NCBI RefSeq assembly: GCF_003001935.1
Contig: NZ_PVNG01000002.1
Span: 62,001 to 126,000, forward strand
DNA from: Nonomuraea fuscirosea
GTDB lineage: Bacteria > Actinomycetota > Actinomycetes > Streptosporangiales > Streptosporangiaceae
Length of the DNA: 64,000 nucleotides
Reading direction: 5' to 3'
Position numbers and translations under genes: made by a program
Shown here: piece by piece, positions 1 to 8,106 of the stretch
Position numbering within the stretch: position 1 is the first letter of the stretch
How the letters are laid out: each line of letters begins with the position of its first letter
Notes under the pieces: model-generated
What the model saw: the letters and a program-made list of their open reading frames with translations, nothing else
What the model was told of the DNA's origin: nothing
Databases searched by the model: none

Positions 1-3000
1 CGCTGGTACCGGCTCAGAACGTCCCGTAACAGCTCCGCCGCCTTCTGGTACTCGCCCGCCTCACGGATGTCCAGGGCGAGGCTCAGCTGGGACGACAACG
101 TGTACGGGTGATCGATCCCGATGACGGCCCGTCGGCGGTCGAGCGTCTCCTGGTCGAGCCGTCTGGCCTCGTTGATCTGGCCCACGTGCCGCAACGCCAC
201 TGCGAGGTTGTTGGCCGCGGTCAGGGTCCGTGGATGGTCGTCCACGAAGAGATCCCTGGTCTGGTCGTAGGACTCCTGCTCCATCTGCAGCGACTCCTGC
301 AACTGCCCGAGCGCCCGCAGGTCCGCCGCCAGCCCCGCGGCCGTCATCAGCGTGTGCGGGTGCGGCTTCGGCAGTACGTTGAGCTGGTCCTCCATGATGG
401 CCCGGTCCAGGTCGCATGCCTCCTGGTACTTGCCCTGCTGACGCAGCACGTTCGCCATCTGGAAGCGCAGGAAGAGGGTCTGCCGGTCCACGTTGCCGAG
501 CTTGTTGATCCACCGCTCCTCAAGACGCCGCCCCATCTCCAGGGCGCGCTCGAACTCGCCGCGCTTCCACCAGTAGCGGACCCGGTCGATGAGGAGTTGG
601 CGCGTCTCCTCCTCGTCGCAGTCGTCCGCCTGGGACGGCGTGAGATGCGGCCAGATCTCGTCGAACCGCCTCCAGTTCTCGGGGTCGTCCGTGTCACCTT
701 CGCGCGGGCGGGCTCCGAGCAGGATCCGGTGCACGTCGTGCATGGTGTCCTCCTGCTCCGATTCCGTCATGCGGTCACGGAGCACGGCCTGGACCAGCCG
801 GTGCACCTGGACGGAGTTGTCCCGCTGGTCGACCTTGGCCAGGGCGAACCGGCTCAGCTCGCGGACCAGGCGGCCGATCATGATCTTGTCGCGTAAGGTG
901 TCGTCGTACTTGAGCAGGCACTTGACCGTCTCGTCGCCGTACAACATGGACAGGGACACGGGCTCAGGCGCGAAGTAAGACAACAGTTCGAGCAGGCGGA
1001 CCGCCGCCGGGGAGCGCTCCCTGAGCCGGTCGAACGAGACGTTCCAGGTCAGGACCACCGGCCTCGGGTAGTTGAGCGTCTCGCCGAGTGCCAGCGTCGC
1101 CGCGGGCTGGTCGTTCAGGGTCTCGACGTACTCGTCGACGTCCATCCCCGTCTCCTGCAGCCACGCGCCGGCCTGCTCGATGGCCAGCGGCAGATCGCCC
1201 AGCGCCTCCGCGACCCGGCCCGCCTCGTCGTCGTTCATGCTCGGAACCCGCCGCCGCAGGTGCTCCAGGCTCTCCTCGCGAGTGAAGACGTCGATCGGGA
1301 GCGGCACCGCGGCCTGCTCCCAGGCCCGGTGCCGGGACGTGATCAGCACGTGGCCGGACGTCCCTCCCGGGAGGTAGTCCTGCAACTCTTCCGGGTTGTC
1401 GGCGTTGTCGAAGATCAGCAGCCAGCGTTTGTAGGGCTCGCCCCGGCGCAGTGCGTCGCGGGCGGCCTGGGCCGCCTCGGCCACGTTGTCGCCGACGCGC
1501 AGGCCCAGCCTGACCGCCAGGTTCGCCATCGCGCCGTTCAGCAGCTCGGACTGCTCCGCGGAGATCCACCACACCACGTCGTAGTCGGCCATGTAGCGGT
1601 GGGCGTACTCGATCGCGAGCTGCGTCTTCCCGACGCCGCCGAGGCCGTAGAGGGCGGCCTGCGTCACGACCGTCTGCGTCACGACCGTCTGGGCGCCGCC
1701 GACGAGTTGCTCACGCAGGCGCTGCAGCACCTCGCCGCGCCCGGTGAACGTCGCGTTCCTGGTCGGCAGGTCGAGCACCGTCGGCTGACGCCCGGGATAC
1801 CGGGGGCCGGTCACGGCGCCGCCGGCCTCCGTCGGCTGCCCCGGCCGGTCGAGGGTGCGCAGCAGTGCGGCCATCGCCTGCTCCTCCTCCAGACGGACCA
1901 GGTCGAGCGGCGTCGGGTCGGCGTACGGCACGGACAGCCGGACGTCGGCGATGCGGACGGGGATGAGCTGACCGCGCGACTCGGTGAGCTGGAGGCCCGA
2001 CATGGACTGCCAGATCTCACGGGCCTGCGCCGAACGGAGGTAGGCGGGCGACAGGAGCGCCAGGATGCGCGCGGAGTCATCGATGGGGCCCGAACCCGGG
2101 GCCCCTTCATTGTCCTGGTCCGTCGGGTTGTGCGGATGAACCCGCAGGCCGACGCCGCTGAGGACCGCTTTGATCCAGTCGTACCAAAGCCGGTCCTCCG
2201 GCACATAGCTGATGTAGACATCCATGAAGGTCGCCGGGCGCCTGCGACGGAACAGGTCGCGGTAGCTCATCCGGAGCTCTTCCGGCATGGCGGGCAGACT
2301 GGGCACCTCACCGTCGGTGATCACGTCGGCGAGGCGCTCGTAGGCGGCCAGCAATGAGGCGGGCGAGCCGGGCGCGTCGCCGAAGGTCGCCAGCGTCTCC
2401 TCGTACGCGTAGAACGGCTTGTAGGGGATCTCCACCGCGCCCCAGTAGGTGATCGCCTCGTCGCGGCTCATGCCCGTGGGGAAGCGCGCGAACTTGCTCC
2501 TGGCGAACGCCCGTCCCGCGTCCAGTTTCTCCTTCTCCGCGTCGTCCACTCGCATCGGCACCGGCAGGATGCGAATGCCCCTGGCTCGGAACCGGTCGGC
2601 GACCTGGGTGGCCACGTCGGACGCGCCCTCGATGCTCTGGTCGGACAGGGTGAAGCAGGTGACGAGGATATGCGGGAAATGCTCCGTGGTGATGTCGGAG
2701 ATGTCGCTGACGCCGGTCCTGCTGTCGATGAGGACGTAGTCGTACTCGGCGCTCATGTCGTCGCGCATGGCGTCGAGGAACTGCCCGCCGCCGTAGCTGT
2801 CGTAGAAGGTGTCCCAGTCGAAGCGGGCCACCAGGGAGGAGTAGTCGCGATTCTGCCGCCCGGCCGACAGGAAGTCGATCGAGCCGTCGCCGGGGAAGTC
2901 GTCCCAGTCGATCGACACCACGTGCTGCCGGACCCGCGCGTAGTCGCGGTGCCAGTCGTCCGGGCGCGACTCGTTCCTGCGGGCGGCCCAGGCGTACTCG

Positions 3001-3224
3001 GTGATCAGCTCGATGACGCCCGGAGTGCTGACGATCTTGTCGCTGTCGAGGAACGGGCGGAAGAACTTGTGCAACCCCGGCGACTCCAGGTCCCAGTCCA
3101 CGGTCAGCACCCGGTGGCCGTTCGCGGCGAGGATCCAGGCCACGTTCGACAGGGCCATCGTGCGTCCCGTGCCGCCCTTGTAGGAGTAGAAGGTGATGAT
3201 CCGCCCGTTACGCGCTTCCGTCAT
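1..3224 (-). CDS. fxsT: FxsT: ParA-like/TIR/NB-ARC/TPR protein of the FxSxx peptide cluster (3' end cut off)
   Basis: About 1074 codons are visible and the gene runs off the left edge. Domains in order: a MinD/ParA-like ATPase opening with the deviant Walker A KGGTGRT (residues 16-22); a TIR-like domain from about residue 334 (MDVYISYVPEDR); an NB-ARC/STAND NTPase with P-loop GLGGVGKT (527-534); then leucine-rich helical TPRs to the edge. This order matches the FxSxx-COOH system TPR protein family. The ATG start has a GGGGGA ribosome site and overlaps the end of fxsC by 17 bases, so the two are probably translationally coupled. STAND-TPR proteins usually act as switchable sensors; the function in this cluster is inferred, not known. 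A perfect 15-base tandem duplication (1661-1690) adds QTVVT just before the P-loop. Confidence 0.9.
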   Translation of the reverse strand, partial: MTEARNGRIITFYSYKGGTGRTMALSNVAWILAANGHRVLTVDWDLESPGLHKFFRPFLDSDKIVSTPGVIELITEYAWAARRNESRPDDWHRDYARVRQHVVSIDWDDFPGDGSIDFLSAGRQNRDYSSLVARFDWDTFYDSYGGGQFLDAMRDDMSAEYDYVLIDSRTGVSDISDITTEHFPHILVTCFTLSDQSIEGASDVATQVADRFRARGIRILPVPMRVDDAEKEKLDAGRAFARSKFARFPTGMSRDEAITYWGAVEIPYKPFYAYEETLATFGDAPGSPASLLAAYERLADVITDGEVPSLPAMPEELRMSYRDLFRRRRPATFMDVYISYVPEDRLWYDWIKAVLSGVGLRVHPHNPTDQDNEGAPGSGPIDDSARILALLSPAYLRSAQAREIWQSMSGLQLTESRGQLIPVRIADVRLSVPYADPTPLDLVRLEEEQAMAALLRTLDRPGQPTEAGGAVTGPRYPGRQPTVLDLPTRNATFTGRGEVLQRLREQLVGGAQTVVTQTVVTQAALYGLGGVGKTQLAIEYAHRYMADYDVVWWISAEQSELLNGAMANLAVRLGLRVGDNVAEAAQAARDALRRGEPYKRWLLIFDNADNPEELQDYLPGGTSGHVLITSRHRAWEQAAVPLPIDVFTREESLEHLRRRVPSMNDDEAGRVAEALGDLPLAIEQAGAWLQETGMDVDEYVETLNDQPAATLALGETLNYPRPVVLTWNVSFDRLRERSPAAVRLLELLSYFAPEPVSLSMLYGDETVKCLLKYDDTLRDKIMIGRLVRELSRFALAKVDQRDNSVQVHRLVQAVLRDRMTESEQEDTMHDVHRILLGARPREGDTDDPENWRRFDEIWPHLTPSQADDCDEEETRQLLIDRVRYWWKRGEFERALEMGRRLEERWINKLGNVDRQTLFLRFQMANVLRQQGKYQEACDLDRAIMEDQLNVLPKPHPHTLMTAAGLAADLRALGQLQESLQMEQESYDQTRDLFVDDHPRTLTAANNLAVALRHVGQINEARRLDQETLDRRRAVIGIDHPYTLSSQLSLALDIREAGEYQKAAELLRDVLSRYQ

Positions 3225-4497
3225 CACGTTCCCCCGGATTCTCTGGTGGCTGCCATGTGAGTCGGTCTCGGCGTCTGAGCGGAGCGTCTCCCGGCTCCGA
3301 TCGCGGCGGAAAGGCCGGAGTGTCACGCAGGTACGGCCGGGAGACCGTGAAGACCACCTGCCGCAGAGCCGGCGCGAACTGACCGAACGCCAGCGTCCCC
3401 TTGGCGGCCTCCCTGGCCAGCAGGCGCCCCCGCTCGATCCAGGTGGGAGCCAGGGCATGCAGCCCGGCTCTGATCTGGTCCGTGGCCGCGGCGAGCTGCT
3501 CGTCGTCCTCGTGCCACGGGATCACCAGCCCCACCCACGGATGGCTGCTGCGGCGCAGGTACGACAGAGCCGCCTGGTACCCGGGCATGAGCACCACCCA
3601 GGGATCGAGAAGAACGACGCCCGGGGACGCGGGCCCGTCCTCCTTCAGCAGGTCCTCGCCCTGATCGGCGTACGACCAGAGCTCCGGCTCGAAGCCGAGA
3701 TCCCGGACGATGTCCGCGGCCAGGGAGGCGATCGGCTGGTCGCACTGCGGATAGTACGGATTCCAGTCGGTCGCGTGGGCGCCGTACTGCCGCTGACTGC
3801 GGTGCGGAGGAAGCGCGTCCCTGGTCGGTGCCAGCACCACTATCTGGAACCGGCGGCCCCGGTCGGGCACGAACGCGCTTTTCAGCGAGGTGAAGTCGCA
3901 GGGCTTTCCCGGAGGTAGCCCGACGTTCTCCGCCAGATCCACGATACGCCGGGCCAAAGCGTCGACGACGGATTTGTAATGGTCGCGATATCGATTTAAT
4001 TTGATCAGACCGTAGACGCCGCGCTCCTGGTAATGCGTGCCCAGGGCGGGGTCGTGAAACTGCATCGGATGAGCCATCTCGGGTAACTCGGCGGGCTTGA
4101 CGGGAACCCAGAAGGCAGGCACCATGACCTCGGGCAGATCCGGGCCCTGGCCCATATAGCGTTTACGGCGCAGGTCGAACGCTGCCCATTCTTTACCGCA
4201 CGGCTCACTGCCGAAATAACGTGGCGAGTAAAGCGGGACGAAAACACGACAGCTGGCCAGTTCCTTGGCCAGCCGCTCGTTCCAGGCCGCCCCGACACGC
4301 AACTCCTGATCCATGAATCCAGGAGAGACCCCGGCCGGCAGCCGGCTGATCTGCATGATCTCCTGGCACAGTGCCCGATAGAACTTGGTGACCCACAAGT
4401 TGGGGTCGGGGTCCTTGTCGGAGATCCGCGGCGTGCGCGCATAGCTGAGGAAGAAGTATGGCTGGTGGTGCTCGTCCGAGCCGGAGATATCGGCCAC
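3208..4497 (-). CDS. fxsC: FxsC: TIR-like protein of the FxSxx cluster
   Basis: A 429-residue cytoplasmic protein. The N-terminal third is TIR-like: PYFFLSYAR at the first strand, then CRVFVPLYSPRYFGSEPCGKEW. The C-terminal half is a second alpha/beta domain (QIVVLAPTRD onward) with no motif I can name. I chose GTG 4497 because GGAGG (4503-4507) sits 5 bases upstream; an in-frame GTG at 4515 has no such site. It lies between the AAC(3)-like gene and fxsT and overlaps fxsT by 17 bases. TIR domains either bind each other or hydrolyse NAD+. I cannot tell which applies here, but a second TIR in FxsT makes TIR-TIR contact plausible. Confidence 0.85.
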   Translation of the reverse strand: MADISGSDEHHQPYFFLSYARTPRISDKDPDPNLWVTKFYRALCQEIMQISRLPAGVSPGFMDQELRVGAAWNERLAKELASCRVFVPLYSPRYFGSEPCGKEWAAFDLRRKRYMGQGPDLPEVMVPAFWVPVKPAELPEMAHPMQFHDPALGTHYQERGVYGLIKLNRYRDHYKSVVDALARRIVDLAENVGLPPGKPCDFTSLKSAFVPDRGRRFQIVVLAPTRDALPPHRSQRQYGAHATDWNPYYPQCDQPIASLAADIVRDLGFEPELWSYADQGEDLLKEDGPASPGVVLLDPWVVLMPGYQAALSYLRRSSHPWVGLVIPWHEDDEQLAAATDQIRAGLHALAPTWIERGRLLAREAAKGTLAFGQFAPALRQVVFTVSRPYLRDTPAFPPRSEPGDAPLRRRDRLTWQPPENPGERDDGSA

Positions 4498-4569
4498 CCG
4501 CGCCTCCACACGCACATTGCGCCGGCACGCCGGGCCGTACGAATCGAGTTGCTCCCTAGGCGGTTGAGT

Positions 4570-5520
4570 CTAACCCTTCTCTATCCGTCGACGCTTCTCG
4601 CGAAACCATTGCTCCGCAAATTGGACGGCATCGGCCATGGGGAAGGCCCGGCTGTCCGCGTCACCCACCAGGCCCGAAACCACCTTTACGTCACGCACCA
4701 TATCGGAGCCACACCTGGCGAAGTCCGAATCGTCAAGAAGCACGTCGCTGTACTGAAACCACGCAGCTTTTCCGGCGTCACTCACCTTGCATCGGTAGAG
4801 CATTGTCGGCGGTTGCTCCGTGTAGCTGTACTCGGCCAGGTGGAAGGCGGAGCACCGGTCGTAACCGACGCCGAGGAGCAGGACCATGGCCTTGCTCTCG
4901 ACCATCTTCCCGAGGGGGGAGAGCATGCCCAGATGGTGATCCCGGGGATGATCCGCCATCAGCCGGCGGGCGTGGGCGCCCAGCGCGGCGAACGACGTCT
5001 GCGGATGGTCGCTGCGCACCGAACCGCGATGCGTACGCACCTCTTCGGAGAACCGGCCGCATTCGACGGACGGGGTAGTGCGAGCCTCGAACGCGGGCAT
5101 GTCGTCGTGGTGACGATCGACCTCCTCGCCCGACAGGTCGCGGATCGCCTCCCGGTAGGCGTGGGAGGTGGTGGAGTTGCTGGACGTGAACGTGGGCACC
5201 ACCACCGTGCCCTTGCGGGGATTGAGGGCGGTGAGGAGTGCGTCCACCAGTGTGGCCGGCCCCGATTCCATCCGGCCGATCGCTCTGAGCGAGGTGTGCA
5301 CCAGGATCGTCTGCCCCTCCTCCAGCCCCAGTCCGCGAAGCTGGGCGATCAGAGAGGCAGTGGTATGGGATGGCGTGCGGCGGTTCGAGTCGGCGGTGGG
5401 CGGGCGCGGCCGAAGGAAAGATCGGGCCGCGGTAGGAAGGGCGAGCCTGAACCGGCGGTCTTCAGTTCGCGGCGTGAGCTCGCGCGGCAGCGGTTGGCCG
5501 GTCATGGTCGGCCCCGTCAC
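4570..5520 (-). CDS. AAC(3)-fold acetyltransferase of the FxSxx cluster
   Basis: A 316-residue member of the aminoglycoside 3-N-acetyltransferase fold. Family signatures are visible: ILVHTSLRAIG, GTVVVPTFTSS, SDHPQTSFAALG and LLGVGYDRCSAFHLAEY. It starts at GTG, overlapping the fxsB stop by 4 bases (GTGA); ATG 5505 is an alternative. The position inside the fxsA-B-C-T operon argues that it acetylates or otherwise modifies the peptide product or a partner, rather than serving as a drug-resistance gene. A 72-base gap follows before fxsC. The family call is firm; the substrate is unknown. Confidence 0.85.
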   Translation of the reverse strand: MTGPTMTGQPLPRELTPRTEDRRFRLALPTAARSFLRPRPPTADSNRRTPSHTTASLIAQLRGLGLEEGQTILVHTSLRAIGRMESGPATLVDALLTALNPRKGTVVVPTFTSSNSTTSHAYREAIRDLSGEEVDRHHDDMPAFEARTTPSVECGRFSEEVRTHRGSVRSDHPQTSFAALGAHARRLMADHPRDHHLGMLSPLGKMVESKAMVLLLGVGYDRCSAFHLAEYSYTEQPPTMLYRCKVSDAGKAAWFQYSDVLLDDSDFARCGSDMVRDVKVVSGLVGDADSRAFPMADAVQFAEQWFREKRRRIEKG

Positions 5521-7664
5521 CGTGTGGCCAGGCTGTCGCGCGCCGTCTCGACCAGCAGCTTCGCCAGGTCCGGCAGGCTGTGGGAGCTCAAGGTGTCGAG
5601 TGACGTGATCAGCTCGCCAGGGTCGGCGGGCTCGCCGTGCCAGCCGAGGGTCGCCAGCGCGCCGTAGATTTCGTAGAGCCGACTCTCCACGCCCGGATCA
5701 TCGATGGTGACGTCGAACATGTCGAAGAGCGCGCCGAGTTGGGCGCCGTAGCAGCTTCGGGTCGCCGTCGCGGCGAGCGTGGCAGGGTCGGCGGGCGCGG
5801 AGACTCCCACCGCGCCGAAGGCCTGACGGCTGAAATGCGACGTGTCCCGCGCGCCCGACAGCGGCGTGATGACCCGCACTCCCGCCGTGAGCATGGAGGC
5901 CTGCCGCGGATGCGCCCGCAGCAGCTCTCCCATCAGCTCGAACGTCCACCGCCAGGAGCGGAACTCGTCCTGCCGCAACCGTTGCCGGGGTGTCGCGCCG
6001 AAGCAGTCACGGTACGGGTCCACGTCGTCGAACACGAGCTCGGTGTCCGGCATCGCGATCGAGCGCACCGGTTCCCACTCGGGTGCCTCGGTGTCGAGCC
6101 AGCGTCCGTCTTCCCGGCGTATCGCCAGGGACTTCTCGCCCGCGGTGACGACCGTGACCGGGCCGTCGGTCCTCACCCTCATCCTGCCCACGCCGGGAAG
6201 ATGGACGAACCCATCACGGGCCGGAACGGCCATTTCGGCCGTGACACCGGCGAACAGGGCCACCGCCATCGCGACCGAGGCGAGGTAGGGCCGGTGGCGC
6301 TCGTCGTCGGCCGCCTGGCGCGCCCAGGTGCGGACGTAGGGATAGTCGAAGATCCGGTCGACGGCGACGCGGTGCTCCTGGTCCAGCCGGCTCAGCAGTT
6401 TCCATTCGGCGCTGCTCGTACGGTCCGCGCCGGCCTTGGACACCCGCATCCGGGTCAGACTCCGCTGGGCGGCGGACAGTTGGGACAGGTCGGCCGGATC
6501 GGCGGTCGCAGCGGCGAATCGTTTGAACGTCGCCTGCGTCAGCTCGTGGGTCGGTCGGGCGCTGTGCTGAATGTGGGGGATGAGGACGCGTAGATCGGAG
6601 CAGAACACGGAGGGATTGTCGAAGCCGTTGCCGGCGCGGTAGCGATGGGCGAAGAGGCCGCCGCCGCAACTTTCGACGATCGAGCAGCTCCGGCACGTGG
6701 CGCTCAGCGAGTGCAGTCCTTGCTGCCTGGCCTGTACCCCTTGATGCTCCGCGACGTCGTCAAGAGAGTGGCCGGCGGCGTCGAGGCCGGTCGCCGGAGC
6801 GCCGTCAAAGGCGATCTTGAGTGAATCGGCCTGCTCGTAGGAGCCGTCGGTCTCGATGGTGACGAGATCGCTCGGTGTCAGCCCCAGGGACTCGGTCCTG
6901 CTCGATCCACCGGCGGCCATGAGGGCGAGGGAGTCGAACATCCTGATCGAGAACGGCCGGTCGTCCGTCCGCCAAATATCATGGACGACGCGCAGCCAGT
7001 CGGCATATTCAGTTTCCTGCCCGGGGGTCCGCAATGGGGGATCGTCCCAGGTCGCATGCGGTAGGAGAAAGTCTATGCGGGGCGGATCGAGCTCTTTCAG
7101 AGCGTGATACACCGCCTGCGGATCGTTTCGAATGTCGATCGTGCAGAGGATTCCCGCATAGATTTCCGGATATGAGCGCCGCAGCAGATTGATCGCTCTG
7201 ACCACCTTGTCGTGGCTGCTGCGCCCATTCAGATATTTCCGATGCCGGTCGTTCGCTGCTTTGTCGCCATCGAGCGAAACGCCGACCTTGATGCCATAGC
7301 GCCGAAAAATACGACAGAATGTATCAGTGAGGAGAACGCCATTCGTATGGATTCGCAGATCGAGATCGGTCACCTCGTCGAGTTGCCGACGCAATTCCGC
7401 GGCCATCCGCTCTATTCTGGACACACCGGCGAGCAAAGGCTCACCGCCGTGCAGAATCACGTGCAGACGTTCTATAGCATGCGTGCGCGCGTGCTCGGCG
7501 ATGCGGCGCGCGACCTGGCCGATCGTCTCGTCAGACATCACCACCGGCTTTGACCGCCACGATTGGTCTGCGGCTTCAAAGACATAGCAATGGTCGCACG
7601 CCAGATCGCATCTGCTCGCGATCTTCAGTACGAATTGTCGGAACGGAACAATGGAGGCACTCAT
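5517..7664 (-). CDS. fxsB: FxsB: radical SAM/SPASM cyclophane-forming maturase with inactivated HExxH extension
   Basis: A 715-residue enzyme. The radical SAM cluster motif CxxxCxxC is Cys19, Cys23, Cys26 (CDLACDHCYVFE), followed by the GGEP motif at 73-76. SPASM-type cysteines are 324, 327, 333 and 355. Family knowledge: FxsB-type enzymes cross-link the Phe ring to the Ser side chain in the Phe-x-Ser motif of FxsA, giving a three-residue cyclophane. Residues from about 370 form the HExxH-type extension found in some FxsB proteins. Here the place of HExxH is taken by SCYGA (637-641), followed by the still-recognisable QLGALFDMFD, so the extension has lost its metal ligands. The gene starts 17 bases after the fxsA stop. 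Confidence 0.92.
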   Translation of the reverse strand: MSASIVPFRQFVLKIASRCDLACDHCYVFEAADQSWRSKPVVMSDETIGQVARRIAEHARTHAIERLHVILHGGEPLLAGVSRIERMAAELRRQLDEVTDLDLRIHTNGVLLTDTFCRIFRRYGIKVGVSLDGDKAANDRHRKYLNGRSSHDKVVRAINLLRRSYPEIYAGILCTIDIRNDPQAVYHALKELDPPRIDFLLPHATWDDPPLRTPGQETEYADWLRVVHDIWRTDDRPFSIRMFDSLALMAAGGSSRTESLGLTPSDLVTIETDGSYEQADSLKIAFDGAPATGLDAAGHSLDDVAEHQGVQARQQGLHSLSATCRSCSIVESCGGGLFAHRYRAGNGFDNPSVFCSDLRVLIPHIQHSARPTHELTQATFKRFAAATADPADLSQLSAAQRSLTRMRVSKAGADRTSSAEWKLLSRLDQEHRVAVDRIFDYPYVRTWARQAADDERHRPYLASVAMAVALFAGVTAEMAVPARDGFVHLPGVGRMRVRTDGPVTVVTAGEKSLAIRREDGRWLDTEAPEWEPVRSIAMPDTELVFDDVDPYRDCFGATPRQRLRQDEFRSWRWTFELMGELLRAHPRQASMLTAGVRVITPLSGARDTSHFSRQAFGAVGVSAPADPATLAATATRSCYGAQLGALFDMFDVTIDDPGVESRLYEIYGALATLGWHGEPADPGELITSLDTLSSHSLPDLAKLLVETARDSLATR

Positions 7665-7681
7665 GCTAGAATTGGTTCAAC

Positions 7682-7801
7682 TCATATGGAAGAGTTGAAT
7701 GAGACCTCGAAGCGCTCTGCCTCCTCGGTGGGCTCAGCAAGATGGGCTAGCGTCATGGTGGTGCAGTCGATGACGTTCGACCGAAAGACAGAGTTGTCCA
7801 T
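7682..7801 (-). CDS. fxsA: FxsA: FxSxx-COOH RiPP precursor peptide (39 residues)
   Basis: A short gene, ATG 7801 to TGA 7682, encoding 39 residues that end in RFEVSFNSSI. The C-terminal FNSSI fits the defining FxSxx-COOH rule, with Phe35 and Ser37 as the predicted cross-linked pair and only Ser38-Ile39 beyond. An additional FRS (6-8) lies in the leader. The leader is acidic near EPTEEAE. It directly precedes fxsB, the order usual for the family. A weak AGG ribosome site stands 7-9 bases upstream. It is less GC-rich than its neighbours and uses rare codons such as ATA and CTA. It is the probable substrate of FxsB. Confidence 0.9.
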   Translation of the reverse strand: MDNSVFRSNVIDCTTMTLAHLAEPTEEAERFEVSFNSSI

Positions 7802-7897
7802 GGCTTGACCTATTCGCGGAGATGTGGATGTGTCAGTCTAGGTGAAGAGGCTGGCGCACGGAGTAACACCCTCTGATGATCAGGTGGGTGGGTGGTA

Positions 7898-7923
7898 CTG
7901 TGCGCAGCGACACCTGCGCACAG
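7898..7923. promoter_or_regulatory. Perfect 10-bp inverted repeat upstream of the fxs operon
   Basis: Arms ctgtgcgcag and ctgcgcacag match perfectly, with a 6-base spacer cgacac. The repeat lies 97 bases upstream of the fxsA start. Reading the minus strand, TATGCT lies just before the repeat with GTGACA about 20 bases further up, so it could be an operator at a transcription start. That promoter is weak and its spacing is long. The whole 7802-8106 interval is otherwise non-coding and less GC-rich than the genes on either side. Confidence 0.55.
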
Positions 7924-8081
7924 CATAGTCCCCTACCCAGGGCGCCTTGTCACCGCATTCGGATAGAAACACGGTTGTGTCGAACCCTTGCCCGGGGCTC
8001 CATGGTTACAAGCTGGCTCTTTGTTCCAAAATGGGCATGAGTGTGCCTTTTTATGGCAAGCCAAGAGGCCTGGTCAGCTTA

Positions 8082-8097
8082 CCAAGCATGCGCTAGG
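8082..8097. promoter_or_regulatory. Operator-like palindrome, site 1 of a shared motif
   Basis: CCAAGCATGCGCTAGG matches the window consensus CCAAGCRAGCGCTTGG at 13-14 of 16 positions. It ends 9 bases before the GTG of the acyl-CoA dehydrogenase gene, and TAGGTT within and just after it could be the -10 box of a near-leaderless transcript. Binding here would block transcription. Similar sites stand at 19048, 21224, 23904, 28064 and 43696. Confidence 0.6.
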
Positions 8098-8106
8098 TTG
8101 GGATTT

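Noticed and set aside
4570..5520. Aminoglycoside resistance gene.
   Set aside because: The fold matches AAC(3), but the gene is embedded in the FxSxx operon, where this family is a standard member. A resistance role is not supported.
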